From NCBI RefSeq assembly GCF_015291665.1, contig NZ_CP030048.1, positions 1,364,001 to 1,428,000 on the forward strand: a stretch of DNA of 64,000 nt, given 5' to 3'. The notes under the pieces were generated by a model. That model was not told where the DNA came from. It worked only from the letters and a program-made list of their open reading frames with translations, and searched no databases. The DNA is from Bradyrhizobium sp. CCBAU 53338. Lineage in GTDB: Bacteria; Pseudomonadota; Alphaproteobacteria; Rhizobiales; Xanthobacteraceae. This document shows, piece after piece, positions 8,197-16,859 of the stretch. Made by a program: the position numbers and the translations under genes. How positions within the stretch are numbered: position 1 is the first letter of the stretch; each line of letters begins with the position of its first letter.

Positions 8197-9513
8197 TCAA
8201 GCCACCGGTTCCTTGGGACGGCTTCGCTCGCGCGGTGCCAGCGGCGGTGCCTGCTTCAGCGGAGCAGTTTCGCGTGGCGCAGTGTCGCTGCCTGAGACGC
8301 GCTCGACCGGTGCGGGGCCGGTGTCGCGCCAGGCGACGATCCAGATCAGAAAGCCGAGGACCGCCAGGGCGGCGCCGACCGGGCCGGTGGAAGTCCAGCC
8401 CAGACCCTGGCGAATGGCGAGGCCGCCGAGGAACGGGCCGAGCGCATTGGCGGTGTTGAACGCCGAATGGTTGAGCGCGGCGGCAAGCGCCTGTGCATCT
8501 CCAGCAACGTCCATCAGCCGTGTCTGCAGGACGGCGCCGAGCGCGACGCTGGCGCCGATCGCGAAGATGTCGATCGCGAGCAGCCAGGGATTGCCGGCGA
8601 CAACAGGAAAGGCCAGCAGCGCCGCGGCTGCAAACACCAGGATGGCGCCAGCCGTCGGCATCAGCGCGCGGTCGGCGAAGCGCGGCACGACCAGATTGCC
8701 GAGCGTGGCGCCGATGCCGAAGATCGCCAGGAAGAACGGGATGACCTCGGTGCTGACCTTGGTGACCTCGATCAACGTCGTCGCGAGATAAGTGTAGACG
8801 GCGAACATGCCGCCGAAGCCGATGGCGCTGATCGCGAGCGTCGTCCAGACGCGACGGCTCCTCAGCGCGCCGAGCTCGCGCAGCGGATCCGACCGGCCTG
8901 CCTGGTCGCGCGGCGCGAACAGCGCGCACAGCAGAACCGTGAGCAGGGCCAAGACCGACACGAGGCCAAAGCTCGCGCGCCAGCCGACCGACTGGCCGAT
9001 CAGATTGGCCAGCGGCACGCCGATGATGGTGGCGACGGTCAGGCCCAGCATGACCTGGCCGACCACCCGCGAGCGGCGGTGTTGCGGAACGAGCGAGGCC
9101 GCGACCAGCGCGGCGATGCCGAAATAGGCGCCGTGCGGCAGGCCCGAGAGGAAGCGGGCGGCGACCATCGAACCAAAGCTGGGCGCCAGCGCGGTCAGGG
9201 CGTTGCCGAGCGCGAACACGGCCATCAGCGCCAAGAGCTGCGTGCGCCGGGCGAACTTGGCGCCGAGCACGGCAATCAGCGGCGCGCCCAGCACCACGCC
9301 GAGCGCGTAGGCGCTGATGGCGTGTCCGGCTGTCGGCTCGTCGATATGAAGATCGGCCGCGAAGAACGGCAGCAGGCTCATCGATGCGAATTCGGTGGTC
9401 CCGATCGCAAAGCCGCCCATCGCGAGCGAGAACAGGACGACGGCGAGATGAGGGGGCGTGGAAGCCGATTTCGGTATCGCGCGTGGCGAGGTCGCGTGAG
9501 GCGAGGTCGTCAT
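8197..9513 (-). CDS. MFS transporter, DHA1/AraJ-YdhP-like
   Basis: A 438-residue protein with twelve hydrophobic segments and the signature of the drug:H+ antiporter-1 group: FAIGTTEFASMSLLPFFAADL in the first helix, HAISAYALGVVLGAP in the second, and SGLPHGAYFGIAALVAA in the fourth. Such proteins export sugars, nucleosides or drugs, so the substrate cannot be given. The start at 9513 is preferred because AGGA precedes that ATG at normal spacing, whereas the ATG 51 bases upstream (9564) has only a GGG immediately next to it. The last 35 residues are Pro/Glu/Arg-rich and probably cytoplasmic. No operon partner is seen. Confidence 0.85.
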   Translation of the reverse strand: MTTSPHATSPRAIPKSASTPPHLAVVLFSLAMGGFAIGTTEFASMSLLPFFAADLHIDEPTAGHAISAYALGVVLGAPLIAVLGAKFARRTQLLALMAVFALGNALTALAPSFGSMVAARFLSGLPHGAYFGIAALVAASLVPQHRRSRVVGQVMLGLTVATIIGVPLANLIGQSVGWRASFGLVSVLALLTVLLCALFAPRDQAGRSDPLRELGALRSRRVWTTLAISAIGFGGMFAVYTYLATTLIEVTKVSTEVIPFFLAIFGIGATLGNLVVPRFADRALMPTAGAILVFAAAALLAFPVVAGNPWLLAIDIFAIGASVALGAVLQTRLMDVAGDAQALAAALNHSAFNTANALGPFLGGLAIRQGLGWTSTGPVGAALAVLGFLIWIVAWRDTGPAPVERVSGSDTAPRETAPLKQAPPLAPRERSRPKEPVA

Positions 9514-9777
9514 GTGTCCTGCATGGGTGACGGCAACGGGAACCAGCCCAGCGAACGTCGCCATCCCTGCAGTCTTTGTCTCACCTACTTAAACGCGCAT
9601 GGATTCGCGTCAACACCGGAAGCGCCACGTCAGGGCGCGCGCATATCAGCGTCCCGGTTTGCTCAGGGCATCCGCGGCAATATGCCCGGTGAATTCGGCA
9701 CAAAGCCGTCAGCCACTCGCTGCGCGGCTGGCGGTCGGTGTCCTCGCGGCGCGTGGGCGAGCGTCCGCCTGTCGTGC

Positions 9778-10506
9778 TCAGTTCAGGAACGGCACCGGAT
9801 TGGCCGCTCGATAGAAGAAGTTGATCAAGGTGTTGATGTCGAACACCGGCAGGTTCGAGACCTCGGCGACGTCCTTCGAGAACGGGCACATGTTGGTGCA
9901 CTCGAACAGGATTGCGCCGGGATTCGTGCACGACGCCATGAAGGCTTCCGTCATTTCGATCATCTCGGCGCGCAGCACGTCGGTGTCCAGCTCCTCTCGG
10001 CCGAGAATGTAGGTCGCGGGAAATTGCGCGTCGGGCTTCATGCCCTGGACTTGAACGGGGATATCGTTCTGCGACCAGCCGACGCCGCGGAAATGCCCGT
10101 CGTTCATGTGATGGCCGCGTTCCGTAAAGATGCCGATGACCTTGCCCGGTGGCAGCATGGCGTGGATCAGCGGCGCCTGGATCAGGCTCGAGGTGAACAC
10201 CGGGATGTTCACCGCGGCGGCGAGCTGCTTCTGGAACGGCGCGAGGAAGCCGCAGCTCGTCGTGATCGCCTTGACGCCCTCCGACTCCAGTTCGCGGGCG
10301 GCGACGATGAACGGATCGAGCAGGTTTGGATCGGGATGATCGCCCATGATCCTGGTCGCGTGGGCGCCGCGCACGATCTTGTAACGTATGGGAAAGTCAT
10401 AGGAGCGCGCGTTTCCGATGTCTCCGCGTGGGCGGGGAAATCGCGTGTCGAGCATCAGCACGCCGATGGTCTCGCCGTAATTCGTGAAGCCGCCGCGGAG
10501 TTTCAT
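9778..10506 (-). CDS. Aspartate/glutamate racemase family protein (copy 1)
   Basis: A 242-residue protein of the Asp/Glu/hydantoin racemase superfamily, cofactor-independent enzymes using two Cys residues. The expected pair is visible: Cys in ITTSCGFL (middle of the protein) and Cys in LFECTNMCPF (C-terminal part). The start at 10506 follows a GGGGAC ribosome site; reading further upstream adds a Leu/Arg-poor, atypical 31-residue segment and is unlikely. A paralogue lies at 16026-16769 with the same motif order, so the two bracket the catabolic island. In this superfamily the reaction could be racemisation, maleate isomerisation or decarboxylation; neither this nor the substrate can be decided from sequence. 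Confidence 0.82.
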   Translation of the reverse strand: MKLRGGFTNYGETIGVLMLDTRFPRPRGDIGNARSYDFPIRYKIVRGAHATRIMGDHPDPNLLDPFIVAARELESEGVKAITTSCGFLAPFQKQLAAAVNIPVFTSSLIQAPLIHAMLPPGKVIGIFTERGHHMNDGHFRGVGWSQNDIPVQVQGMKPDAQFPATYILGREELDTDVLRAEMIEMTEAFMASCTNPGAILFECTNMCPFSKDVAEVSNLPVFDINTLINFFYRAANPVPFLN

Positions 10507-10629
10507 GGATGTCCCCAAGCGATTCGGGATGGTCGCGAGCCCGGTCGTCAAACGCGTCCACGGCGGCACCGAGCTCCAGCACGGTGCCGCCTTGCACAAA
10601 CTGCCCGCGATCAGGCCGATCGCAGCGGC

Positions 10630-11466
10630 CTAGAACTGCACTTCGCCCGGAATGTCGTCCGCGCTGAGGCCGACGGTTTGATAGGCCTTCAGCAGCCATT
10701 CGCGGGTCTGGCCGAGCGAACGGTTGTAGTCGGCCCAGGCGCTGAGGAAATCCTTGTAGCGGCGGTCGGCCTCGGCGCGGATGCCGAGATTGGTCGGCAG
10801 CGTCAGGATCGGCCGCGGGATCGCGAGATCGCCGAGCGTCGGATTCTTCTTCAGCGTGAAGATCGACAGCACCGCGAGCGAGACGTTGCAGTCGGCGCGG
10901 CCGGTCGACACCGCGAGGATCGCCTCGTCGCGGGTCTTGAAGCCGAGGATTTCGGCCTTCGGGCAGTAGCGGCGCGCGATGGTCTCGTGCGTCGAGCCGA
11001 TGTCGACGGCGATCTTGACGTCGGGCTTGTTGAGCTCGGACCAGGTCTGCGGCTTGGCAAAGCCCTTCTTGGTGATGACGGTGAAGGAGTGCACCAGGAT
11101 CGGGGTTGAGAAGTCGATGACGAGCGAACGCTCCGGCGTCGGGTTCACGGCGAAGGCGAGGTCGATCTTGTCGGCCTGCAGGTCGAGGATCTGGTTGCCC
11201 CAGGTCGATTCCAGCGTCTCGACCTTGGCACCCAGCTTGCCCGCGATGTCGTTCGCCATGTCGATGCAGGCGCCCGACCATTGATTGGTGGCGAGGTCCT
11301 TGTGGAAATAGGGGTCCTGGCCGGCGATGACCGCGATCCGCAGCACGCCGGTCTTCTTGATGCGATCGAGCGTGGAGGTCGGCGCGGTGTCGGCCTTGGC
11401 TGAGCCGGCTGCGGCCATTGCGGCGCCCGCCAGCGCGACGGTGGTGAGTGCGTCCCTGCGGTTCAT
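10630..11466 (-). CDS. Periplasmic amino-acid-type ABC substrate-binding protein
   Basis: A 278-residue family 3 solute-binding protein (SBP_bac_3). The signal has a twin-Arg start (MNRRDALTTVALAGAAMAAAG, cut after AKA). The domain begins LDRIKKTGVLRIAVIAGQDPYF, with DMANDIAGKLGAKVE, DLAFAVNPTPERSLVIDFSTP (the usual ligand-contact region) and VDIGSTHE. Such proteins deliver amino acids or opines to a permease, but no permease or ATPase gene is next to it here. It lies 123 bases upstream of the minus-strand racemase-like gene, on the same strand, and is divergent from the dehydrogenase gene. Confidence 0.85.
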   Translation of the reverse strand: MNRRDALTTVALAGAAMAAAGSAKADTAPTSTLDRIKKTGVLRIAVIAGQDPYFHKDLATNQWSGACIDMANDIAGKLGAKVETLESTWGNQILDLQADKIDLAFAVNPTPERSLVIDFSTPILVHSFTVITKKGFAKPQTWSELNKPDVKIAVDIGSTHETIARRYCPKAEILGFKTRDEAILAVSTGRADCNVSLAVLSIFTLKKNPTLGDLAIPRPILTLPTNLGIRAEADRRYKDFLSAWADYNRSLGQTREWLLKAYQTVGLSADDIPGEVQF

Positions 11467-11510
11467 CGTCAGTACTCCCTGGGGAATGGGGATCTATCGG
11501 CTCCGGCTGG

Positions 11511-11553
11511 TGGACTATTTCTGTATTCAGTCCATAATGCAATATGGTATTGC
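11511..11553. promoter_or_regulatory. Two adjacent dyads in the divergent promoter region (candidate operators)
   Basis: Two inverted repeats lie between the binding-protein gene (minus) and the dehydrogenase gene (plus): TGGACT-N12-AGTCCA at 11511-11534, and GCAATA-TGG-TATTGC at 11539-11553. Both have perfect 6-base arms. They sit in an AT-richer part of the intergenic stretch. The GntR-type regulator encoded at 16860 is the obvious candidate to bind here; an ATTGCAAT palindrome is also found 39 bases before that gene's own start (16814-16821). This is an inference. Confidence 0.4.
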
Positions 11554-11684
11554 GGCTTTGCCGACGATTTGTGCGACGAGGCAGGTTGGGGCCTAGTCCT
11601 TTGGCAAAGCGAGAGAAAACTCCCTGAAGCCGCGCCGGATATTGGACCGGCAAGCGGGTTATCGGGATTGAGAGGAGAAAGTCC

Positions 11685-12602
11685 GTGCGTGCTGTTTTTG
11701 TCGATGCCAACGACACCCTGGCTGCGGTCACCGAGAAGCTGCTCTCCGCCGCGAAGCTGCCGGTCGGCATCATCAGAAATCCCTCCATCAAGCCCGACGA
11801 TCTCCCCGCCTTGCTCGGCGATGCCGAGATCATGATCGTCGACCATACGGCGGTGCCATCCGCGATTGCGGCGACGTGCGCCGGGCTGAAGCATGTCGTC
11901 TTCCTCGGCACCGGCGCGCGCAGCTACATGAATCCGGAAGAGCTTGCTGAGCTCGGCATCGCCGTCCACACCATCAAGGGCTATGGCGACACGGCGGTGG
12001 CCGAATGCGCAATCGCGCTGATGTGGGCATCTGCCAAGAGCTTTGGCGAGATGGATCGCGGCATGCGCGAAGGCAACTGGCTGCGCCGCGACGCCGTGCA
12101 GCTCACCGGCAAGACGCTCGGCCTCATCGGCTTCGGCGGCATTGCGGCTGAAGCCGCACGCATGGCGGCCGGCTGCGGCATGAAGGTGATTGCCTGGAAC
12201 AGAACGCCGAAGACGCATCCGGGTGTCGAATTCGTGTCGCTGGAGAAGCTGCTGGCCGAGAGCCACGTCGTCTCGCTGCACCTGCTCCTCAACGACGAGA
12301 CCAAGGGTTTCCTGTCACGCGAGCGCATCGCGCAGATGCGCAAGGGCAGCATCCTGATCAACACCGCGCGCGGCGCGATCGTCGACGAAGATGCGATGCT
12401 GGACGCGCTGCGCTCGGGCCATATTGCTCATGCCGGCCTCGACGTCTTCACTGTCGAGCCGCTGCCCGCAGGTCATCCGCTTACAAAACTGCCGAATGTG
12501 ACCCTGTCGGCGCATTCGGCGTTCCGCACGCCCGAGGCGAGCGACAATCTCATCGGCGCCGCGCTTGATCACTGCCGCCGCATCATCGCGACCGGCAAGT
12601 AA
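11685..12602 (+). CDS. NAD(P)-dependent D-2-hydroxyacid dehydrogenase
   Basis: A 305-residue member of the D-isomer-specific 2-hydroxyacid dehydrogenase family, which interconverts 2-oxo acids and D-2-hydroxy acids. The Rossmann nucleotide site GLIGFGGIA lies near residue 147, and the catalytic Arg (NTARGAIVDE), Glu (FTVEPLP) and His (LSAHSAF) follow in the usual order. GTG start with GGAGAAA upstream. It is the first gene of a plus-strand run: RidA follows after 18 bases. In this context it would reduce or supply a 2-oxo acid handled by the TPP enzymes downstream. The substrate is unknown. Confidence 0.88.
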   Translation: MRAVFVDANDTLAAVTEKLLSAAKLPVGIIRNPSIKPDDLPALLGDAEIMIVDHTAVPSAIAATCAGLKHVVFLGTGARSYMNPEELAELGIAVHTIKGYGDTAVAECAIALMWASAKSFGEMDRGMREGNWLRRDAVQLTGKTLGLIGFGGIAAEAARMAAGCGMKVIAWNRTPKTHPGVEFVSLEKLLAESHVVSLHLLLNDETKGFLSRERIAQMRKGSILINTARGAIVDEDAMLDALRSGHIAHAGLDVFTVEPLPAGHPLTKLPNVTLSAHSAFRTPEASDNLIGAALDHCRRIIATGK

Positions 12603-12620
12603 AGCAACAAGGAATCCCCC

Positions 12621-12974
12621 ATGTCTGATATCACCCGCATCGACCAGAACGCCCGCCGCAGCCGCGCTTCCGTGTTCGGCGATCTCGTTTTTCTCGCAGG
12701 ACAAGTCGCTGACACCAAGACCGCCGACATCACCCAGCAGACCAAGGAGGCGTTGGCGAAGGTCGACGACATGCTGGCGCGCGCCGGCACCGACAAGTCG
12801 CGCCTGCTCAGCGTGCAGGTCTGGCTGAAAACCATGGACGATTTCGACGCCATGAACGCGGTCTACGATGCCTGGGTCGTGCCCGGCAATGCGCCGACGC
12901 GTGCCTGCGGCAAGGTCGAGCTCGCCGATCCGGCCTACCGCATCGAGGTGATCGCAATCGCCGCGCGGCGCTGA
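12621..12974 (+). CDS. RidA-family (YjgF/YER057c) enamine/imine deaminase
   Basis: A 117-residue protein close to the family's usual length. The conserved Arg that holds the substrate carboxylate is in NAPTRACGKV, and the conserved Glu is in YRIEVIAIAA near the C terminus; both belong to the catalytically active RidA type. These enzymes hydrolyse 2-imino acids, the products released by amino-acid oxidases and dehydratases, to 2-oxo acids and ammonia. Its position in the same run as a DadA-like oxidoreductase (14751) makes a role in clearing the imine product of that enzyme plausible. Confidence 0.88.
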   Translation: MSDITRIDQNARRSRASVFGDLVFLAGQVADTKTADITQQTKEALAKVDDMLARAGTDKSRLLSVQVWLKTMDDFDAMNAVYDAWVVPGNAPTRACGKVELADPAYRIEVIAIAARR

Positions 12975-13085
12975 CATGCGTGCCGATGTCCTCTGCACTG
13001 TTTGCATCGGTCTTGCACCTTGTTTGCGCCTGTCCTACGCCACCTCGGAACAAAAGCGCATCGCCAAAGCCGTCAGGGAGCTGTC

Positions 13086-14747
13086 ATGACCATCAGAAAC
13101 ACCCGCACCGGGGGCCAGATCCTGATCGACCAGCTGGTCGCGCAAGGCGTCGACCGCGTCACCTGCGTGCCCGGCGAGAGCTACCTTGCGGCGCTCGATG
13201 CGCTGCATGACAGCCCGATCGACGTCGTGATCTGCCGCGCCGAAGGCGGCGCCGCGATGATGGCGGAAGCCTACGGCAAACTCACGGGACGCCCGGGCGT
13301 CTGCTTCGTCACCCGCGGTCCCGGCGCGACCAATGCCAGCCACGGCGTTCACATCGCGATGCAGGACTCGACACCGATGATCCTGTTCGTCGGCCAGGTC
13401 GACACCGGCATGCGCGAGCGGGAGGCCTTCCAGGAACTCGACTATAGGGCCGTGTTCGGCTCGATGGCAAAATGGGCGGTCGAGATCGATCGTCCTGATC
13501 GCATTCCCGAACTGGTCGCACGCGCCTTCCGCGTCGCGATGCAGGGTCGCCCCGGTCCTGTCGTGATCGCGCTGCCGGAGAACATGCTTACCGAGACCGC
13601 GGCTGTCGCGGACGCGATGCGCATCGAGCCCGCCGTGAGCTGGCCGGCGCCATCGGATCTCGAGCAGGTCGGCGCGATGCTTGCGAGCGCCAAGGCGCCG
13701 CTGGTTATTCTCGGCGGCTCGCGCTGGACCGATGAAGCCACCAAGAGCATCGCGCGCTTTGCCGAACGGTTCGACCTGCCGGTCGCGACCTCGTTCCGCC
13801 GGGCCTCGCTGATCGACGCGGATCATTCGCGTTATGCCGGCGATCTCGGCATCGGGCCGAGCCCAGGCCTGAAAGCGCGCATCGACAACGCCGATGTGAT
13901 TCTCCTCATCGGCGGCCGCATGTCGGAGATGCCGTCCTCGTCCTACACGCTGCTCGACATTCCCTCGCCGAAGCAGAAGTTGATCCATGTGCATCCGGGC
14001 TCGGAAGAGCTTGGCCGCATCTACCAGCCGGCGCTGGCGATCCAGGCGACGCCCGCCGCGTTCGCTGCGGCCATCGACACGCTCAAGCCTTCAGGCGCGG
14101 TTGCCTGGAAGGGCGAAGCCGCGAAGGCGCATGCCGACTATCTCGCCTGGACCGACAAGGCGCGCGAGCTGCCGGGTACGTTCCAGTACGGCCAGGTCAT
14201 GACCTGGCTGCGCGACCGTCTGCCGAAGGACGCGATCGTCTGCAATGGCGCCGGAAATTATGCCGGCTGGATCCATCGCCATCACCGCTTCCACAGTTTT
14301 GCGTCGCAGCTCGCGCCGACCTCGGGCTCGATGGGTTATGGCGTGCCGGCGGGCGTACTGGCCAAGCGGCAATATCCTGATCGCGTCGTCGTCGCTTTTG
14401 CCGGTGACGGCTGCTTCCTGATGAACGGCCAGGAATTCGCCACCGCCGTGCAATACGACGCGCCGCTGGTCGTCATCGTCGTCGACAACTCGCAATACGG
14501 CACCATCCGCATGCATCAGGAGCGCGACTATCCCGGTCGCGTCGTCGGCACCCAGCTCAAGAACCCCGACTTCGCGATGTACGCAAAGGCGTTCGGCGGC
14601 CATGGCGAGCGCGTCGAGCGCACCGAAGAGTTCGCGCCGGCGTTCGAGCGTGCGCTGGCCTCAGGCAAGCCGTCGATCCTTCACTGCATCATCGATCCGC
14701 GCGCAATCTCGGTCGGCAAGGATTTTACGCCCGCGGTGAAGGCGTAA
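13086..14747 (+). CDS. Thiamine-pyrophosphate enzyme, acetolactate-synthase-like
   Basis: A 553-residue single-chain TPP enzyme with the three-domain POX/ALS layout: N-terminal Pyr domain with the activating Glu in ICRAEGGAAMMAEAYGKLTG and FVTRGPGATNASHG; central domain; C-terminal PP domain with SGSMGYGVPAG and the metal/diphosphate motif GDGCFLMNGQEFATA ... VDNSQYG. It probably decarboxylates or carboligates a 2-oxo acid. It lacks the obvious hallmarks needed to call it IlvB, Xsc or Gcl. Start: ATG at 13086 with AGGGAG five bases upstream; an upstream in-frame start would add a Cys-rich, unlikely N terminus. The next gene follows after 3 bases. Confidence 0.85.
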   Translation: MTIRNTRTGGQILIDQLVAQGVDRVTCVPGESYLAALDALHDSPIDVVICRAEGGAAMMAEAYGKLTGRPGVCFVTRGPGATNASHGVHIAMQDSTPMILFVGQVDTGMREREAFQELDYRAVFGSMAKWAVEIDRPDRIPELVARAFRVAMQGRPGPVVIALPENMLTETAAVADAMRIEPAVSWPAPSDLEQVGAMLASAKAPLVILGGSRWTDEATKSIARFAERFDLPVATSFRRASLIDADHSRYAGDLGIGPSPGLKARIDNADVILLIGGRMSEMPSSSYTLLDIPSPKQKLIHVHPGSEELGRIYQPALAIQATPAAFAAAIDTLKPSGAVAWKGEAAKAHADYLAWTDKARELPGTFQYGQVMTWLRDRLPKDAIVCNGAGNYAGWIHRHHRFHSFASQLAPTSGSMGYGVPAGVLAKRQYPDRVVVAFAGDGCFLMNGQEFATAVQYDAPLVVIVVDNSQYGTIRMHQERDYPGRVVGTQLKNPDFAMYAKAFGGHGERVERTEEFAPAFERALASGKPSILHCIIDPRAISVGKDFTPAVKA

Positions 14748-14750
14748 GCG

Positions 14751-16016
14751 ATGGCAGAGGGCCGCCACGTCGCCATCATCGGAGCCGGCGCGGTCGGCGT
14801 GATCAGCGCCATCGAGGCGCTGCGCGAGGGCCATCACGTCACGCTGATCGACGCAGGCACGCCCGGGGGCGAGCAGGCGGCGAGCTACGGCAATGCCGGC
14901 TGGCTCTCCTCGCATTCGGTGATCCCGCCGGCAGAACCAGGCATCTGGAAGAAGGTGCCGTTCTATCTGATGGACCCGCTCGGCCCGCTCGCGATCCGCT
15001 GGTCTTATCTGCCGAAGGCGCTGCCCTGGCTGATCAAGTATCTGCTCTCCGGCTGGACCGCTGCGCGCGTCGAGAAGACGGCATTCGCGCTGCGTGACCT
15101 GTTGAAGGACGCACCGCTGCTGCACCGGAAGCTCGCGGAAGAGGCGGGTGTCCCGGAGCTGGTCGAGCGCAACGGCGTGATGCACGTATTCCCGTCGCGC
15201 GGCAATTTCGACAACGATCTCGGCTGGCGCCTGCGCAAGAAGGTCGGTGTCGAATGGATGGAGCTCAGCGCGGACGAGATGCGTCAGCGCGAGCCGGACT
15301 TACATCCGCGCTACACCTTTGGCGTGGTGGTGGAAGAGGCCGGGCGCTGCCGCGATCCCGGCGCTTATGTTGCGGCGCTTGCCCAGCACGCGCTGGCGAA
15401 CGGCGCCGAGCTCGTCCACGCGAAGGCGACTGGTCTCAAGCTGAGCGGCAACAAGCTCGTCGCCGTCCTCACCGACACCGGCGAGATTCCGTGCGATGCT
15501 GCGGTGGTTGCGGCCGGTGCACATTCAAAGAAGCTCACTGCTTCCATTGGCGATCCGCTCCCGCTCGAGACCGAGCGCGGCTATCACGTCATGATCGAGA
15601 ATCCGGAGACAGGTCCGCGCAGCTCGATGATGGCATCAGACGCCAAGATGGTGGTGAACTGGACCAACAAGGGCCTGCGCGCCGCCGGCACGGTCGAGAT
15701 CGCTGGTCTCGAAGCTGCGCCGAACTGGAAGCGCGCCGAGATCCTGCGCAATCACCTGCTCGGCATGTTCCCGAAACTGCCGAAGGACATTCCGGCCTCG
15801 CGCATCAAGACCTGGTTTGGCCATCGCCCGAGCATGCCTGATGGCATTCCCTGCATCGGCCATGCGCGCGCCTCGCGCGACATCGTCTATGCCTTCGGCC
15901 ACGGCCATATCGGCCTGGTCAGCTCCGCTCGCACCGGCCGTCTCGTTGCTCAGCTGCTGAGCGGCAAGGCGCCTGAAATTCCGCTTGCGCCGTTTTCGCC
16001 CACTCGCTTTCTCTGA
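14751..16016 (+). CDS. FAD-dependent oxidoreductase, D-amino-acid dehydrogenase (DadA)-like
   Basis: A 421-residue DAO-family flavoprotein. The FAD-binding site HVAIIGAGAVGVISAIEAL is at the N terminus, followed by SYGNAGWLSSHSV, typical of DadA-type dehydrogenases, and the C-terminal FAD-contact region GIPCIGHARASRDIVYAFGHGHIG. Enzymes of this group oxidise D-amino or secondary amino acids to imino acids, passing electrons to the quinone pool. The gene is three bases after the TPP enzyme and nine bases before the second racemase gene, which supports a racemase, DadA, RidA sequence of reactions. The amino acid is not identifiable. Confidence 0.87.
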   Translation: MAEGRHVAIIGAGAVGVISAIEALREGHHVTLIDAGTPGGEQAASYGNAGWLSSHSVIPPAEPGIWKKVPFYLMDPLGPLAIRWSYLPKALPWLIKYLLSGWTAARVEKTAFALRDLLKDAPLLHRKLAEEAGVPELVERNGVMHVFPSRGNFDNDLGWRLRKKVGVEWMELSADEMRQREPDLHPRYTFGVVVEEAGRCRDPGAYVAALAQHALANGAELVHAKATGLKLSGNKLVAVLTDTGEIPCDAAVVAAGAHSKKLTASIGDPLPLETERGYHVMIENPETGPRSSMMASDAKMVVNWTNKGLRAAGTVEIAGLEAAPNWKRAEILRNHLLGMFPKLPKDIPASRIKTWFGHRPSMPDGIPCIGHARASRDIVYAFGHGHIGLVSSARTGRLVAQLLSGKAPEIPLAPFSPTRFL

Positions 16017-16025
16017 GATCGCACC

Positions 16026-16769
16026 ATGACCTATTCTTCCGGCTCCTCCTCCCGCATCGCCCGTGGCGGCAAGGCCATCTACGGCGCGCCGCTCGGCATC
16101 CTGATGCTGGAGGCGCGCTTCCCCCGCATCCCCGGCGACATGGGCAATGGCACGACCTGGCCGTTTCCCGTGCTCTACCGTGTGGTGAGCGGCGCCTCGC
16201 CGGAGAAGGTTGTGCTGAAAGGTGCCGCCGGCCTGCTGCCCGACTTCATCGATGCGGCCAGGGATCTGGTGCGGCTCGGGGCCGAAGCCATCACCACCAA
16301 TTGCGGCTTTCTCTCGCTCTTCCAGAAAGAGATCGCGGCGGCGGTCGGCGTTCCCGTTGCGACCTCCTCGCTGATGCAGGTGCCGTGGGTGCAGGCGACG
16401 CTGCCGCCGGGCAAGCGCGTCGGTCTCGTCACGGTATCGGGCTCGACCCTGACGCCGGCTCATCTGGAAGGTGCCGGAGTGCCGCTCGATACGCCGCTGG
16501 TCGGCACCGAGCACGGCAAGGAATTTTTTCGCGTCCTGATCAAGGCCGAGAAGGACGATATGGATGTGGCCCAGGCCGAGCGTGACGTGGTCGAGGCCGG
16601 CAAGCAGCTGGTCGCGAAAAATCCCGATGTCGGCGCCATCGTGCTCGAATGCACCAACATGCCGCCCTACGCGGCGGCGCTGCAGGCCGAGGTCGGGTTG
16701 CCGGTCTACGACATCTATTCCATGATCACCTGGTTTCATGCTGGACTGCGCCCACGCGCCTTCAGCTGA
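16026..16769 (+). CDS. Aspartate/glutamate racemase family protein (copy 2)
   Basis: A 247-residue paralogue of the product at 9778-10506. Both begin with a Tyr/Gly stretch followed by G(I/V)LML(E/D).RFPR..GD(M/I)GN, then ITT(S/N)CGFL with the first catalytic Cys, and ECTNM with the second. It belongs to the Asp/Glu/hydantoin racemase superfamily. Being directly behind the DadA-like gene, it may convert an L-amino acid to the D-form used by that enzyme, though isomerase or decarboxylase activity is also known in the superfamily. Confidence 0.84.
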   Translation: MTYSSGSSSRIARGGKAIYGAPLGILMLEARFPRIPGDMGNGTTWPFPVLYRVVSGASPEKVVLKGAAGLLPDFIDAARDLVRLGAEAITTNCGFLSLFQKEIAAAVGVPVATSSLMQVPWVQATLPPGKRVGLVTVSGSTLTPAHLEGAGVPLDTPLVGTEHGKEFFRVLIKAEKDDMDVAQAERDVVEAGKQLVAKNPDVGAIVLECTNMPPYAAALQAEVGLPVYDIYSMITWFHAGLRPRAFS

Positions 16770-16859
16770 GTCCGGCTGTCACAAAGCTCTTCACAACCTC
16801 TACTCTTGTCTGCATTGCAATCGCTGCCGCGCCCCCGATATATTGAGCTGTGTTCGTGC

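Noticed and set aside
8467..11109. 880-codon plus-strand frame spanning the MFS, racemase and binding-protein genes
   Set aside because: Runs opposite three genes with recognisable motifs; the translation is Arg/Ala/Asp-rich and lacks a domain.
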